This document shows, one piece after another, positions 52,596 to 63,996 of a stretch of DNA of 64,000 bases; position 1 is the stretch's first letter; every line of letters starts with the position of its first letter. The notes under the pieces are model-generated. The model was given only the letters and a program-made list of their open reading frames with translations. It had not been told where the DNA came from and made no database searches. This stretch comes from Ascaphus truei (taxonomy: Eukaryota; Chordata; Amphibia; Anura; Ascaphidae): the NCBI GenBank assembly GCA_036426205.1, contig CM071568.1:223126966-223190965 (forward strand). The letters run 5' to 3'. A program made the translations under genes and the position numbers.

Positions 52596-54036
52596 TAGGT
52601 TCCTTACCAGTAGATCCAGGATCCCAAGATCACGAGGCAAGAAGGAGACAGCACACTCAAACAGGTACAAAAAACAGCGTGTATTCAGTAAAACCCCGGC
52701 ACATAAACCAAGTTTCGTCCTTGACACAGACTTTTTGTCAAGGAATGCTAATACAATAGTGATACCTGACAGCACATATATACCCACACACCCATTAACA
52801 AACATCCCTGATGTTAGACCATGATGTAAAACAGCTGTGAGCACTAGCTAATCAATTATGACATCACACTGAACGACAGTGGTCTCGATGGCGTCTCACG
52901 TCTCATGCTGATCAGTGCTGCCTTGGCACAGTGCTGCGTGGCACAATGTACATCGCAACTAATAAATAATGGGAATAACCTAAAAGGCAACGGCCATTCA
53001 ATGCGTATTTAGTTTTCACAAAAAGACAGCAGACATATCTGTGGAACATATCCTAACAAATACATAAAGAAATAGCACTGTAGTGACTACAATTCAAATA
53101 CTGGCGTCAGCACTGGGAAACACCATGTCGAATGGCGTCAAACGTAACCAGGTAACCACCACTGCAAACCACCAATGGCGAGACATGCGCAGCATACTAA
53201 CTGCAATGAGATATAGAGAAATATCCTTAAAGACGCAAGCGACCAATGTGCAACATTGCTGGCTCAAATGGCAACCTACACCATGGGCAAAGCATCGCAT
53301 ATCATAACTAATTAAAGTGTTAACAAGACCAACAGCAACTTCAATTGCAACGTAAATAAAGCAGCATGATAACGCATGCATGGCTAGCATGAGTTTAAAA
53401 AGCATAATATAGAACAGGTGTCATAACATCAGGAACCATAGTTACATCGCCATTGTTTGTTTGCAGTGGTGGTTACCTGGTTACGTTTGACGCCATTCGA
53501 CATGGTGTTTCCAGTGCTACGCCGATATTTGAATGTTAGTCCTACAGCTGCTAGTTTCTTTATGTATTGTTAGGATATGTTCCACAGATATGCTCTACTG
53601 TCTTTTTGTGCAAACTAACATACGCATTGAATCTCGGCCTTTTAGGTATTCCCCTTATTTATTTAGTTGCGATGTACATTGTGCACGCACGCCACTGCTG
53701 CCTAAGGCAGCATGATCAGCATGGACGTGGACGCCATCTGAGACCACTGTCGTTCAGTGCTGATGTCATAATTGATTAGCTAGTGCTCACAGCTGTTTTA
53801 CATCATGGTCTAGCCTATCAGGGATCTGTTGTTAATGGGTGGTGGGTATATATGTCTGTCGGAGTATCACTATGTATAGCACTCCCTTGAGAAAGGTCCT
53901 GTGTCAAGGACCGAAACGTCGGGTTTATGTGCCGGTTTTTCTACTGAATACACGCTGTTTTTTTGTACCTTTGAGTGTGCTGTGCTCCACTTGCCTCGTG
54001 ATCTTGGGATCCTGGATCTACTCGGTAAGGAACCTA
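52596..54036. mobile_element. 1.44 kb inverted-repeat element with ribozyme-like hairpins
   Basis: The arms 52,596-53,180 and 53,448-54,036 are imperfect reverse complements over almost 590 bp each, around a 267 bp centre. Landmarks in both: GATCCAGGATCCCAAGATCA with CGAGGC, the hairpin (52,708-52,743 minus; 53,884-53,923 plus), CATGATGTAAAACAGCTGTG, AATTATGACATCA, TCGAATGGCGTCAAACGTAA and CCAGGTAACCACCACTGC. No protein is encoded. No target duplication is evident. The design fits a PLE-related element reduced to two inverted flanking repeats. Confidence 0.75.
53884..53923 (+). ncRNA. Hammerhead-like hairpin, core altered
   Basis: CTTGAGAAAGGTCC, loop TGTGTCAA, GGACCGAAACGTCGGG. Stem II GGTCC/GGACC is perfect; the core reads CTTGAGA. 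Its twin in the left arm (52,708-52,743, minus) has only GTC/GAC in stem II. Confidence 0.5.
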
Positions 54037-54114
54037 TCTATACATTACCTGTATGGGACAAGCACACTTTTTACATACCATATGTGTGTGCCATCTGTTT
54101 ATTTATATATATAA

Positions 54115-54400
54115 AACAACCCACACTGATGAGACCCATCAAGGTCGAACCAGCTGTCTGTGGGTGTTTTTTCTGGGTATGCACCTTAACCCCTGGCTGT
54201 CGCTCAAAGCTGTGACCATGCAGCAAGCTTAAGCCTATAGGGAACCATGTTAAAAATGGTTATTGAGGCAAAAAGTGACACTGTGTGCTCATTTGCATGT
54301 CATTTCCCAAATCCCTTGCTCAGTGAAGTGCTGTATGTGGGTGATAATGGGGAAAGGCGGGGTTGCAGACCTGCCTAAGCACTGCAGATGAGCATACAGT
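54115..54400 (-). repeat. Interspersed repeat with octamer block
   Basis: Longest of three copies. The minus strand has ATGACATGCAAATGAG at 54,303-54,288, then CACACAGTGTCACTTTTTGC and CTCAATAACC. It ends near AGCTGTGACCATGCAGCAAG on the plus side at 54,210-54,230. Confidence 0.5.
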
Positions 54401-54404
54401 TATA

Positions 54405-54441
54405 TTTGCATATATATATTATATATATATATATATATATA
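54405..54441. repeat. (TA)n microsatellite
   Basis: TATATATATTATATATATAT-type run of about 35 bp. Confidence 0.9.
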
Positions 54442-54528
54442 GGCAATACATACCGTGTATGAGACGAATATCAAGAGACAGCACTCCAATGGATGTCAAA
54501 AAAGCTTGTATGTTTAAGACATCATAAA

Positions 54529-54565
54529 CCAACGTTTCAGTCCTACATGCGGACCTTTCTCAAGG
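54529..54565 (-). ncRNA. Hammerhead-like hairpin, core altered
   Basis: Minus strand CCTTGAGAAAGGTCC, loop GCATGT, AGGACTGAAACGTTGG. Stem II GGTCC/GGACT pairs with one G-U; core CTTGAGA. Confidence 0.5.
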
Positions 54566-54751
54566 TGAGTGGAATACAGAGTGCAACAGAACACATATAA
54601 ATAACCTAAAAACACATAACAACCAGGTGCAATCAATCAATAAACAGTACCTTATCTGATAATGCAGCATGATTAGGATTTCTTTCCAAATGAATGGGAC
54701 CCCCAATTGTCTGTAACGCAGTGTTGCGCTCGTTTAGTGAAACGCACCTAC

Positions 54752-54881
54752 TGCGCATGCGCGGGTCATAGGTGAAAGGCAAAAAGTGAGAAAGTCACTT
54801 GATGCATTTCAGTAACCAGAGGGGTGCCTGCAGGCATGGAACGCAAGCCACATCTAAAACGAAGCTGTATGCGCATGCGCG
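54752..54881. promoter_or_regulatory. Two NRF1-type palindromes
   Basis: TGCGCATGCGCG at 54,752-54,763 and 54,870-54,881. They match the NRF1 consensus but lie in repeat DNA without a gene. Confidence 0.45.
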
Positions 54882-55033
54882 AGCAGTACATCGAAAATAA
54901 ATAACTAAAGACGCGTCTCCCTTGTGTGTCATGCGCATACGCAATAGACAGAAACTGCGCTATTGCCTCAAATAGGAGCTGGATAAGCAAAGAAGGCAGA
55001 ATAATAAAGCTAGAGGAATACCTCAATGTGCTG

Positions 55034-55165
55034 TTATAATAGCATGATGTATGCCAATGTGTTAACTGATGAAATATGGTGATGCATATAAAAAACCATG
55101 TTGCTTTTATTATATGCTCACCAATTTTATCAGTCACACATTGGCATTACATCATGCTATTATAA
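55034..55165. repeat. Long hairpin, about 58 bp arms
   Basis: TTATAATAGCATGATGTATG and CCAATGTGTTAACTGAT...GCATATAA pair with TTATATGCTCACC...ATCAGTCACACATTGGC and ATTACATCATGCTATTATAA, with few mismatches and a loop of about 15 nt. It resembles a foldback element or a small hairpin MITE. Confidence 0.85.
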
Positions 55166-55360
55166 CTAGCCAATGAATGAACAACATGAATGCATCAAAA
55201 AAAGAATAAAAATAAGAAGATACAAAAAACCAGTCCCAGAACACTGTCCTCCAGAGTCTTTGCAGCCTGTTTGATGGAACATAACCTCCCTGAGAATATC
55301 TAAAGGAAACACAAACAGAAACAGGCGCACTCAAAGTGTAGTAAGGTTAACAATTTTATA

Positions 55361-55509
55361 TGAATAAAATGATAAAATACTCCAAATGATATGCCCTACG
55401 CGTTTCGTCTTGTGAACTTCGTCAGAGGTATATATATAACCCTGACGAAGTCCACAAGACGAAACGCGTAGGGCAATCATTTGGAGTATATTTATTCATT
55501 TTATTCATT
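55361..55509. ncRNA. Head-to-head pair of hammerhead candidates
   Basis: An imperfect palindrome with arms of about 70 bp. Each arm carries CTGACGA, an extra A, GTC (or GTT), loop CACAA, GAC, GAAACGCGTA, GGG: minus strand 55,425-55,393 and plus strand 55,442-55,474, separated by a (TA) spacer. The core bases are complete in both; stem II is only 3 bp and stem I 2-3 bp. ACGCGT again allows a shared 6 bp stem III between copies. Confidence 0.6.
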
Positions 55510-56490
55510 GTATTGAACTTGTAATATTGCCTACAAACGGAGCGCATATGCCTGTGCAATCGGGACTGACTAGCATTAAACGCTCACTGTGGTGTGATTG
55601 ACGAAGCTGACCCGGAAGTTCTCTATGGTGAGAGGAACGTTTGAACAACAGAGAGGTGTATGCATCCTGCTTCCGATACACGGATCATTTGCCGCGATCA
55701 TCCGGCCCCTCCTGCACAGTGACGGGACAGTACCTACTCCGGAGAAGGAAAGATTGATTATGTATTGATTTGTCACTACAGGCATAGGAACCGTGCCAGA
55801 TTTTAGACTTGTAGGATAAAAGGTAGATCAGTCCCCGATTTGTGGGGTATGTGGAAGGTAACATAGGAAAATGGCCTTGTGGCTGCCTTTTGCTAGTTGC
55901 CACCAGAGGCTGTATATGATTCAAGGTATTCTTTAAGCCCCTCTTGGTTTTAGGGCAGGAGGGAAGGGATGGATTTTCAAGCTGGGAAGGTTCAGGTATT
56001 GATTCAATATACTATTACGGTTGTTACAATGATCAAATGTTTTATGGTTTCTGTAATAAATAAATGCTGTGTCCTTTACCTCCCAAAAAATTGTTATGTG
56101 GTTTTTATTTACGTGAGTGGGGGGAGAAATTGGATCTTAGGCGGTCATAAAGTTTACCTTTGCAACATACGAGTGTATGTGTAGTGTTTGAATTATAAGA
56201 AAGGTACTGTTATAACAGTAATATTCATTAAGGTTAACTACAAGTCATATTACTTTATGATTATGCTTCATGCCTTAGTAGTTCTATGCAAATTAATATG
56301 TTTCTACTTGACTTGCTACAACCTCTGCTACTGCAGCAAGGCTTGCACTATAAGATAGTGTTACAATTTCCTAATTAAGATGCAAAAAAAACTGAAACTT
56401 GCAAAGTTCACTTTGTTTATGATTGTTTATCATGCATAGTCTTCTCATCTACCTTGCAGAGGCTTGTTCAATATGAAACACCTTTACCCC
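55510..56490. other. Unassigned stretch
   Basis: No supported gene; likely the 3' region belonging to the hairpin pair at its left, then AT-rich DNA. Confidence 0.5.
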
Positions 56491-56497
56491 CACCCTC

Positions 56498-57194
56498 TGT
56501 GAGATTTGGCTGTTACTAGTGTCTTTCATGCAATGCTGTGCATACCTGTTAGGTAACAGGAGGGCTGAGTGCTCCGCGATGATAGGGGGAGAATCAGGAC
56601 AGGTTTACAGGGTATCTTATTCATTGGCAGCGCCTCCAGTCAGCGAGGATTCTATAATAGTAGGATGGTCCACATTGTCACCTTTCTATATCCCAAGACT
56701 GTGATTCAAACGTGCATATGGTTCAATGGTGTTTATTGCATTGGTCAGATCTTACAGTAGTCCAATTCTTTCCTCTGTTTCACTGCAGGAACACTTGCAA
56801 GGCTTGAGGCCTTCCATTCTGTGATGCTCCTCCTGCATCCCCTTATGGTACACAGGGTAGCTGTTGTTCACTCCACAGGGAAAGGAAAGATACACACCCA
56901 CTTTTAGGAGAGTACCAGTTTATATACCATGGGGTTGGGCTTGTAACCCTGCCCCATAACAGGGCAGGTCTGACATTGACAGGTGTCACATCTGCACATG
57001 TCACCCAGCCAGTACACTCCCCCAGGCTGACACTCTATGGTTGTTGCTAGGCCCGCCCTTGGATACACTACTGCATCCAAGGTTGCAATAGCAACAAGGC
57101 CTACAGGGGAATTAACCCTTCTAGTGCTTGTTCCTAGCAGGACTTCAACTGTTAGGGACCAGCGGAAAAAGGTAGCGGCCGGAGGCTATGCTAC
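56498..57194 (-). repeat. 3' LTR of Gypsy element 3
   Basis: TGTGAGATTTGGC ... GGAGGCTATGCTACA, followed (minus-strand sense, before the LTR) by the purine tract AGGGGGAGAA at 57,195-57,204. Related to the 29.3-30.2 kb LTR in its first 150 bp and in the adjoining internal sequence. A TATA-like TTTATATACC lies near 56,930. No second LTR copy is found at the other end of the element. Confidence 0.65.
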
Positions 57195-57499
57195 ATTCTC
57201 CCCCTGGTGAAATTCCAATGGCCCCACTTGGGAATACAGTATGCGCAACATCACATACTGTACCAACAACCTGGTAATTACCTTAACACAATATGCATTA
57301 ATCATGTGCATACATTTAATTACATCAATGCAATAGTACCATACCTATTGCCGGCTGAAACCTTGGAGCTACTGTATATGAGTGGTACTGGGGCTACCTC
57401 AATAGTAGTGGGCCGAATCGGGCTTCTTTACCATATTTCCCTGATCATCAGGTACCTTTACAGAACAGCACTGCCTTCTCCCAGAGATGTATTCAACTC

Positions 57500-59600
57500 T
57501 ATCTAGATGTATGTTGCGGCCCACTACCACATCTTGTGTAGATGTTTTGCCATGTCTATTTCACAGTACTTATGCCCTCTGGTAGTGTTGGCCAGGTTCG
57601 CTAGTATGGCTTCCTTAACCCATTCTACCCTGTGTTCTTTAGCACTTTTGCGAAACCTCATCACTAAGACTCTCTCAGCCCTGCTGAACTTCATAAGACC
57701 CTTCTTGCTTGCGGTACCAGGCAATACCCAAAATATTGACCCTTCCCATAAAGGTGGTTCTATACTCTCCTCTCAAGCTGGAGCTCTGAGGGTAGTCATT
57801 GCCTCTGATGTGATACTCTTTTCTGACACTGCATCACCCTGATCTTCTTTATCCCACCAAGGCAAGGCCTTCCCCACAGACAGTACAGGCATAACAGGCA
57901 TGTTATCACTTTTTACATTACTGCATGGGGCCCCGGGACTCACCGGTGACAAGGGCCGAGGGGTCAAAGGTTTTACACTAGGGCTGGGGTCAGTAGAAGA
58001 GGACTTGGAAGGTTGGGGCAAAGTGGGTACTCTAAAGTCTCTGAAGAGGAATCTTTTGGGAATCTCCCCAGGTGGAGCAATAGAAATGTTCACAGTCCCA
58101 GTTAGACTCAGTTGACCGCGGCCTCTAGCCTTTCAGTATCTCGCCGCCACGATATCAGCAGCTTCTTGGGAGTCCCTTGCTTCCTTCCGCTCTCTGCTCT
58201 GAAGGAAGAAGGGGTCCACAGGGGGGCAGTCACTCACCGAGGAGGTAGCAGCAGCTGTTAAGCCCATCCAGCCGGACAGCTTTGCGGCCTTCACTTCCCC
58301 CGGTGGTGGAGCTGTAATCGGCGTTGCTTTGAGGTCATCTGGGATGGTACCGGCCGGCACTTCCCTGGGGAATTCCTCCAGCAGACCCAGCGCATTATAC
58401 TGACGTTCAGCAGCTTCCACATAGGCGGCAGCTTGAGCATGGGCCTAGCGCATTTCCCTCTGCTGGCGTAGATACAGGTCAATAGCTTCCTGCGCTCGGT
58501 CCCAGCGCGGATCACCATCCTTTATCTCCATAAGTCCACCGGTCACGATCACCGGCACCAGCAACTCAACATCAGACTTGGAGGCCAGAACCGAATATCC
58601 GCAGTCTTGGCTTCCATCTCACTGGCAGAAGTGATTTCTTCCGCAGATTTCTCCCTCACGGAGCAGCTTACTGGAGCGGCACCAGACTGCACCTCACAGT
58701 ATACAGGTGGTGCTTCTCCTCGGGGCTCCGACGGACGACTGCTCGGCTCTGATGATACACCTGACAAGGCCGCACGCATCTCCTGTGGCGGGGTAGCAGT
58801 AGATAAGTTCATGAAAGCACTCACCCAAGCTGTAGGGCCCAGAAGAGAGCCTTCTTTTTGCCCCACGTGGCGCGCCAAGTGTAGCTCCATAGTAAAGTCG
58901 GTATCTGGGTAGTTGGACACCATTTGCAGATCAGGATAGAATAGTTCATATACCATTGATAAATAATGTGTGGTGGCATCGCCCGTGGATCCCTGAGACA
59001 GCGCTGCTAGCTTGCGCACAGGGTGTATAGTGTCCGCAGCTCTTCGGTGCTCATGTTGGGATTAGGCCAGTGGATCCCCTCTGGTAGAGGGCGTAGGTAG
59101 GGCACTCAACAGGTCACGCAGCTTGTCATGTCCTGGAGCTCTCCCCCCGGTAGGTTACATAGAGGGCAAACTCCCAGCATGAGGGTTCCCTCATTGTCCT
59201 TAAGTACTAAAACTCTGCCAGTGAGTTCAAAAACTTGGTTGATCTCGTCAGCTACTGTATGTTGAAGTAAGGCAGCTTAACACAAACGTCTGTAGCTTTG
59301 AAGAATACACGTTCATCTGGCTCCTCACATCCTGTTGTTCCGTTTGGTCACACACAACTCATCCCCCTGGTGAACACAAGCGTCCAATCCGGGACCAAGA
59401 AGGGGGCATGGTATCAGCATTTCACGCCGATTCTGTTGATGATACAACAGCAAAAAGCTTGTAACTGCATTCAGTTTTTGCAAATGAAAATGTGGCTTCC
59501 CGGGTTTCGCGAGAATCGCCATTTTCGGTAGTAACCAATGCCATGCGGCTCCCAGTTCTCTGGAACCGCCATTTTGTAATCACCTACTGCTGTATTGAGT
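57500..59600 (-). pseudogene. Gypsy 3 gag-like coding region, pol missing
   Basis: Four minus-strand pieces in changing frames. They read MAVPENWEPHGIGYYRKW near 59,570; LRKLAAL, then YELFYPDLQMVSNYPDTDFT, ELHLARHVGQKEG and LLGPTAWVSAFMNLSTATPP (59,019-58,549); an AERQYNALGLLEEFPREVPA region with a proline-rich linker (58,420-58,133); then FLFRDFRVPTLPQPSK and a basic KGLMKFSRAERVLVMRF tail (58,093-57,524). No CCHC, protease or RT is seen. The place directly inside an LTR and the minus-strand order suggest Gag, but I cannot name the domain with confidence. It may also hold a non-autonomous element. Confidence 0.5.
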
Positions 59601-59619
59601 CCAGATTTCCGTCGGGAAC

Positions 59620-60240
59620 CTCTGCTAGCCTCACTGTAGATTTTACTTACAGCTGTCCCTGAGCAGGCAAAACCCCTGTTTAATACCCACTAATAGGGGT
59701 TATTGCTTTCATATATTTTAGTCACACATGTTATATTGATTTTCACTTGTGTTTCAGCGTCATTGATTGATGTTATTAAAATGTTATTGTTTTGTATTTT
59801 AACAGTGGATGCCTGTGCTATTTCCCTTGGCTACTAGGTATTATTTGATCGGGAGTATATGGTCCCCTGTTTGACCATATGCACTTTTTCTGTTTTTGTG
59901 GACACATCAGTTCTTCTATTGGATATTGTATCCTTATGTACATATTTATACTCTCTATGGGACAATAGTTCCTTTGGTGGATACTATATCTTTATGTACA
60001 TTACTATTTCCTCTACCTTGAGTGCAACGTGAAAAGGGGACTGCTGTGACCTTGTCACTTTCTATGTATCTTGATACATATATTTTCCCCGTGCACCAGG
60101 TTTTCTATACTGTACATCTTTACACTTGGGTTTGAGCGGTATCTTGCCATCATCTATTATTCATCAATGATCTACCGACATCATGTAATGGAGGATGTGG
60201 ATGTGGATTACACAATCTTATATGCACACTGACCTTGGAC
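59620..60240. other. Unassigned stretch
   Basis: AT-rich, without supported frames. The missing 5' LTR of element 3 would be expected here but I cannot find it. Confidence 0.5.
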
Positions 60241-60244
60241 ACGT

Positions 60245-60977
60245 ATTTCGATCTGATTTTTCAAGATTTGAAAACTGAATTTCCCAAATAAAATGTTTTT
60301 AAACACTGACAAAACTGTAATTATGTTATTTGAAACTATGGCTAAATTTCTAAAGCTACCAATGACAGAGCTACAAATCAGAACCAACTCTAACATCACT
60401 CTAGCCACTGCCACTAGTTTTTACTATATGGGCATATGGTTTGACTCCGATGAAAAATTTGGGTTGCAGATTAATACCCTGAGATCCAAAATCTATGCCA
60501 AACTAGGTATACTTTATAGGAACAAATCCTCCCTAATCCCAATGGTCAGAAAATGCAATGCACTGCAGATGCGAAGGCCAATTATAGACAATCGGGATAT
60601 AGTATATGGTACAGCACCCCAAATTCACCTTAGCAAATTAAAAAGCCTCTACAACTCATTATGCCACTTTGTTCTACAATGCCATGACAACACACATCAC
60701 TGCAATATGCTCCAAGAATTAGATAGGCTACCATTTGAGTCCAGATGCAAAGTAAATTTTTCCTGTCTTGCCTTCAAATGCTTTCTGGGCAAGCTACCCG
60801 CCTATCTTAATAAGCTCCTCACCCCTACCACACGCAGCACTTATCACCTAAGATCAGACTCCAAATGACTGTTCACTGCCCCACGGTTCAACAAGGAATT
60901 CAGTAGCTCCTCTTTCTGTTACCATACACATAACAACTTGAACAACCTATCAGGGACTCTGAAAGCTACCACCAGAC
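60245..60977 (+). pseudogene. LINE family A copy 3, cut by Harbinger
   Basis: The frame 60,293-60,868 (191 residues) matches copy 1: FLNTDKTVIMLFE, SFYYMGIWFDSDEKFGLQIN, KLGILYRNKSSL, IIDNRDIVYGTAP, THHCNMLQELDRLPFESRCK, FKCFLGKLPAYLNKLLTP and TYHLRSDSK. It begins at the same RT position as the other copies and is more diverged (W of WIS is a stop). After ACCACCAGAC the sequence is broken by the Harbinger element at 60,981; the rest would lie beyond the window. Confidence 0.85.
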
Positions 60978-62641
60978 TAAGGGCCTCATGCAGTAAGCGC
61001 CGATAAGGCTTTTATCGCCATTCTCCCGCCAAAATTACATTTGCGATTCAGTAAGCGCCGAAAAGTAGCCAAAATCGGCATTTTTTCTTCCCGATAAAAA
61101 TTTATCGGCAGACGGGTGGCGATAAGCCACTTATCGCCACTTTTCGCCACTTTTTTAAATCGGCTGTATTCTAGTAGCCCCGATCAGCTTATCGGTGCTG
61201 ATCGGCACTCTAAAATTGAGATTTCTACGGCAATTTGTCCCGCCAACTAAAGTTGGCAAGTTGGAGGGGAGAAGGATCGGCAAGGTAGCCGGGACGACAC
61301 TTAGAAAAAATAGCTCATCTCTATATCAATGGAGTCAATGGAGCGGGAACTTTATAGAAGTGTTTACGGGCTATTGCTCCAAATAAAAATGTGCTTGGCA
61401 TTACAGTGTCGATGTTATACACTTCATCGTGTCACCACTTACGTTTATTATTGGCAGAACATTGTACACTGGCGACACACTTTATTCGAGCTCGGCTAGT
61501 CCCACGAATTCGGGTATAACCGGGTGTATTGAGGTTTGTGACTGTTTTCTGCCCGAGTGCATTGAGTTATTTTCCAGCAGGTATTGAAGCATTTTATTCC
61601 CACTGGCTGCAATACTGCACAGTACATATATATATACTGCATTACAATTCATGAATTTATGCCATCTGGTAGACACGCGAAGCATTGCAGCCTATTAAAT
61701 CCTAATCATTATCATTTAACAGATCAGCCGCCCATCAGCCAGGCATGAACCCAGGCTGGGAAGGCAAATGCAACGGGGCTTGTCAGAGGTGAGGAGCGGC
61801 GCATTCCAGGTATCTGCCAGGTACATACCGGGTATTTGCTCGAATAAAGTGTGTCGGTGCAGTACTTGTCTATGTTATGATGTTTTGCGTGTCACATTAG
61901 TCTTAATGTTATGATGTGTCAAGGGAAACTCCTATAGTAAACTCTTAAAGGAAGAGGTCACATCATATGAAACATGTTACTTAAGTGTGCTTCAATGTAT
62001 TATATGATGTAACAGATTTGACACATCTAACAGATCCAACGTATAGTAATGTTGGTATGTTATATAGAATGCTTTTAATGTGTAACGCATGATCACACGA
62101 AAATGTAGCTGTTATTTGTTATGTTTACATGTTGTTTGTGACCTCCCTCTTGTTATGACGTCTGCAATTGGACACTCAATAACATTGCATGTTTACATTG
62201 TACACGATGCATTATAATCAGTTCATGCAAAGTTATACACAGATCTCTAATAGTACCTCATTTTTAGACGATTGAAACATAATCAAAAGCAATTATCCTG
62301 ATGGCATGAAATTATGCATATGCACATTATAATTAGTTCATGTGAACATGTGACAATAACATGCTAAATTAGACATGTTTCTACGTATTTTTTCAACGTC
62401 AATGTCATGGTTGTATCATAATGAGATGACTGAGTGTTGCGTTCATAAGTGGTACATGCATTACACATTCCATAAATACCTGCGAATAAATTGTAGTACA
62501 AAGCTTAACGTTACATCATAGTCAAATATCATGATTACCTGATGAACACACATAATTAATCCATATAATTCGTACTGTATACCCGTTTGGAGTTCACAAC
62601 TTGGATATGTTTATGTAACACCTTGCACTTCATCAAGTCAC

Positions 62642-63996
62642 ATGACATCATCACATAAGTATTTAAAGGAGGGCAATTACCTGCGCATTTACAGCTACAG
62701 ACCTGAAGATGATACGATTGTTCATGAGACGGAGGAGGATTCTATTGGAGAGAGGATAGCTGAGGGACAGGATGTCACAGGGCAAGGAAGGGACAGGGAC
62801 GCGGAGTGGAGAGGGAGCGGGAGAGGGCAAGGAGATGAGAGGAGAAGAGAGAGGAGAGAAGTTGTGCCTCGTCCACGTTTGTACAGGGAGAGAACCATGT
62901 TAGATGGGATGAGTGAGGAGGAGATCAAAAGTCGGTATCGTTTGAGTTCAGCAGCAATCTTATCTCTTTATGAAGAGATACGGGTAGATTTAGATTTTGT
63001 AACAGCCAGAGGGCGTGCAGTCCCTGGCCTTGTTAAAATGCAGTGCTCATTACATTATCTTGCTTCTGCGTCATTCCAGACAACTGTGGGCATAGTGGGC
63101 GGGGTCTTGCAATCTACATTCTCGCGGGCCTTTACCCAGTTTCTATGTGCACTGAATAGACGTGCTAGGAATTATATTCATTTTCCTACTGAGCACACAG
63201 AGTGGCTGGAAGTGAGGAATGGCTTTTATACCATAGCCGGGATACCATGTGTGATGGGTGCAATAGATTGCACCCATGTTGCCATGATCCCGCCTAGTCA
63301 GACCATGCTTACCGCAATCGTAAGCACTACCATTCCCTGAATGTACAGGTGGTATGCGATGCCACGATGAAGATTATGCATGTGGTAGCCAAATTCCCTG
63401 GTTCCAGCCACGATTCCTCTATGCTGAGAAACTCATCAGTTTTCCATGCTTTTGAACAAGGCTATTTTGGACCTGGTTGGCTGGTGGGTGAGTACATATT
63501 ATGAAGTGTTAAGAAACCAGTAATGTGTATGTTGCAAATGTCGTAGTTAATGTTTACACATTCTATAATGTTATTGAATGTTTGTGCATGCTTCATTATA
63601 GGTGACTCAGGATACGGAATTAGGCCTTGGCTTTTGACACCATTGGCTAACCCTCAATCTGAAGCAGAGGAATGTTATAATGTAGCCCACATATCTACAA
63701 GATCGGTCATCGAGCAGACATTTGGCCTACTTAAAACAAGATTCAGGTGTTTAGATAGAACTGGTGGGGCACTTATATATATGCCTGGTAAAGTGTCAGA
63801 TATTGCAATTGCTTGCTGCATTTTGCACAATCTGGCACTCCGCCATAATTTGGAAAGCGACATACGTCACGGCTTGGAGGAGGAGCATCCCGTACATTTA
63901 GCAGCTGACAGTGAGCAAACAGCCTGTGGTGTGGAAACACGTCGTAATGTGAATAACACATATTTTTCATGTAAGCAACCACCTATATGTTCATAG
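62642..63996 (+). CDS. Harbinger transposase, two exons, one frameshift
   Basis: Exon 1 (to 63,487) encodes a basic, arginine/glycine-rich N-terminus, then DGMSEEEIKSRYRLSSAAIL, LVKMQCSLHYLASASFQTTV, FPTEHTEWLEVRNGFYTIAG and IPCVMGAIDCTHVAMIPP (first catalytic D). A one-base loss near 63,298 shifts the frame; the +1 frame continues as YRNRKHYHSLNVQVVCD and FPGSSHDSSMLRNS. A GT-AG intron (63,488-63,601, 114 bp) splits GWLVG/DSGYG; exon 2 gives GDSGYGIRPWLLTPL (second D), STRSVIEQTFGLLKTRFRCL (E) and DIAIACCILHNLALRH, ending at 63,996. HARBI1-type DDE cut-and-paste transposase. The start is uncertain: an ATG at 62,709 opens MIRLFMRRRRILLE, typical of the family start, but in another frame. Confidence 0.88.
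63488..63601 (+). other. Transposase intron (GT-AG)
   Basis: GTGAGTAC...TTCATTATAG. Removing these 114 bp joins GGWLVG to DSGYG in frame. Confidence 0.85.
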
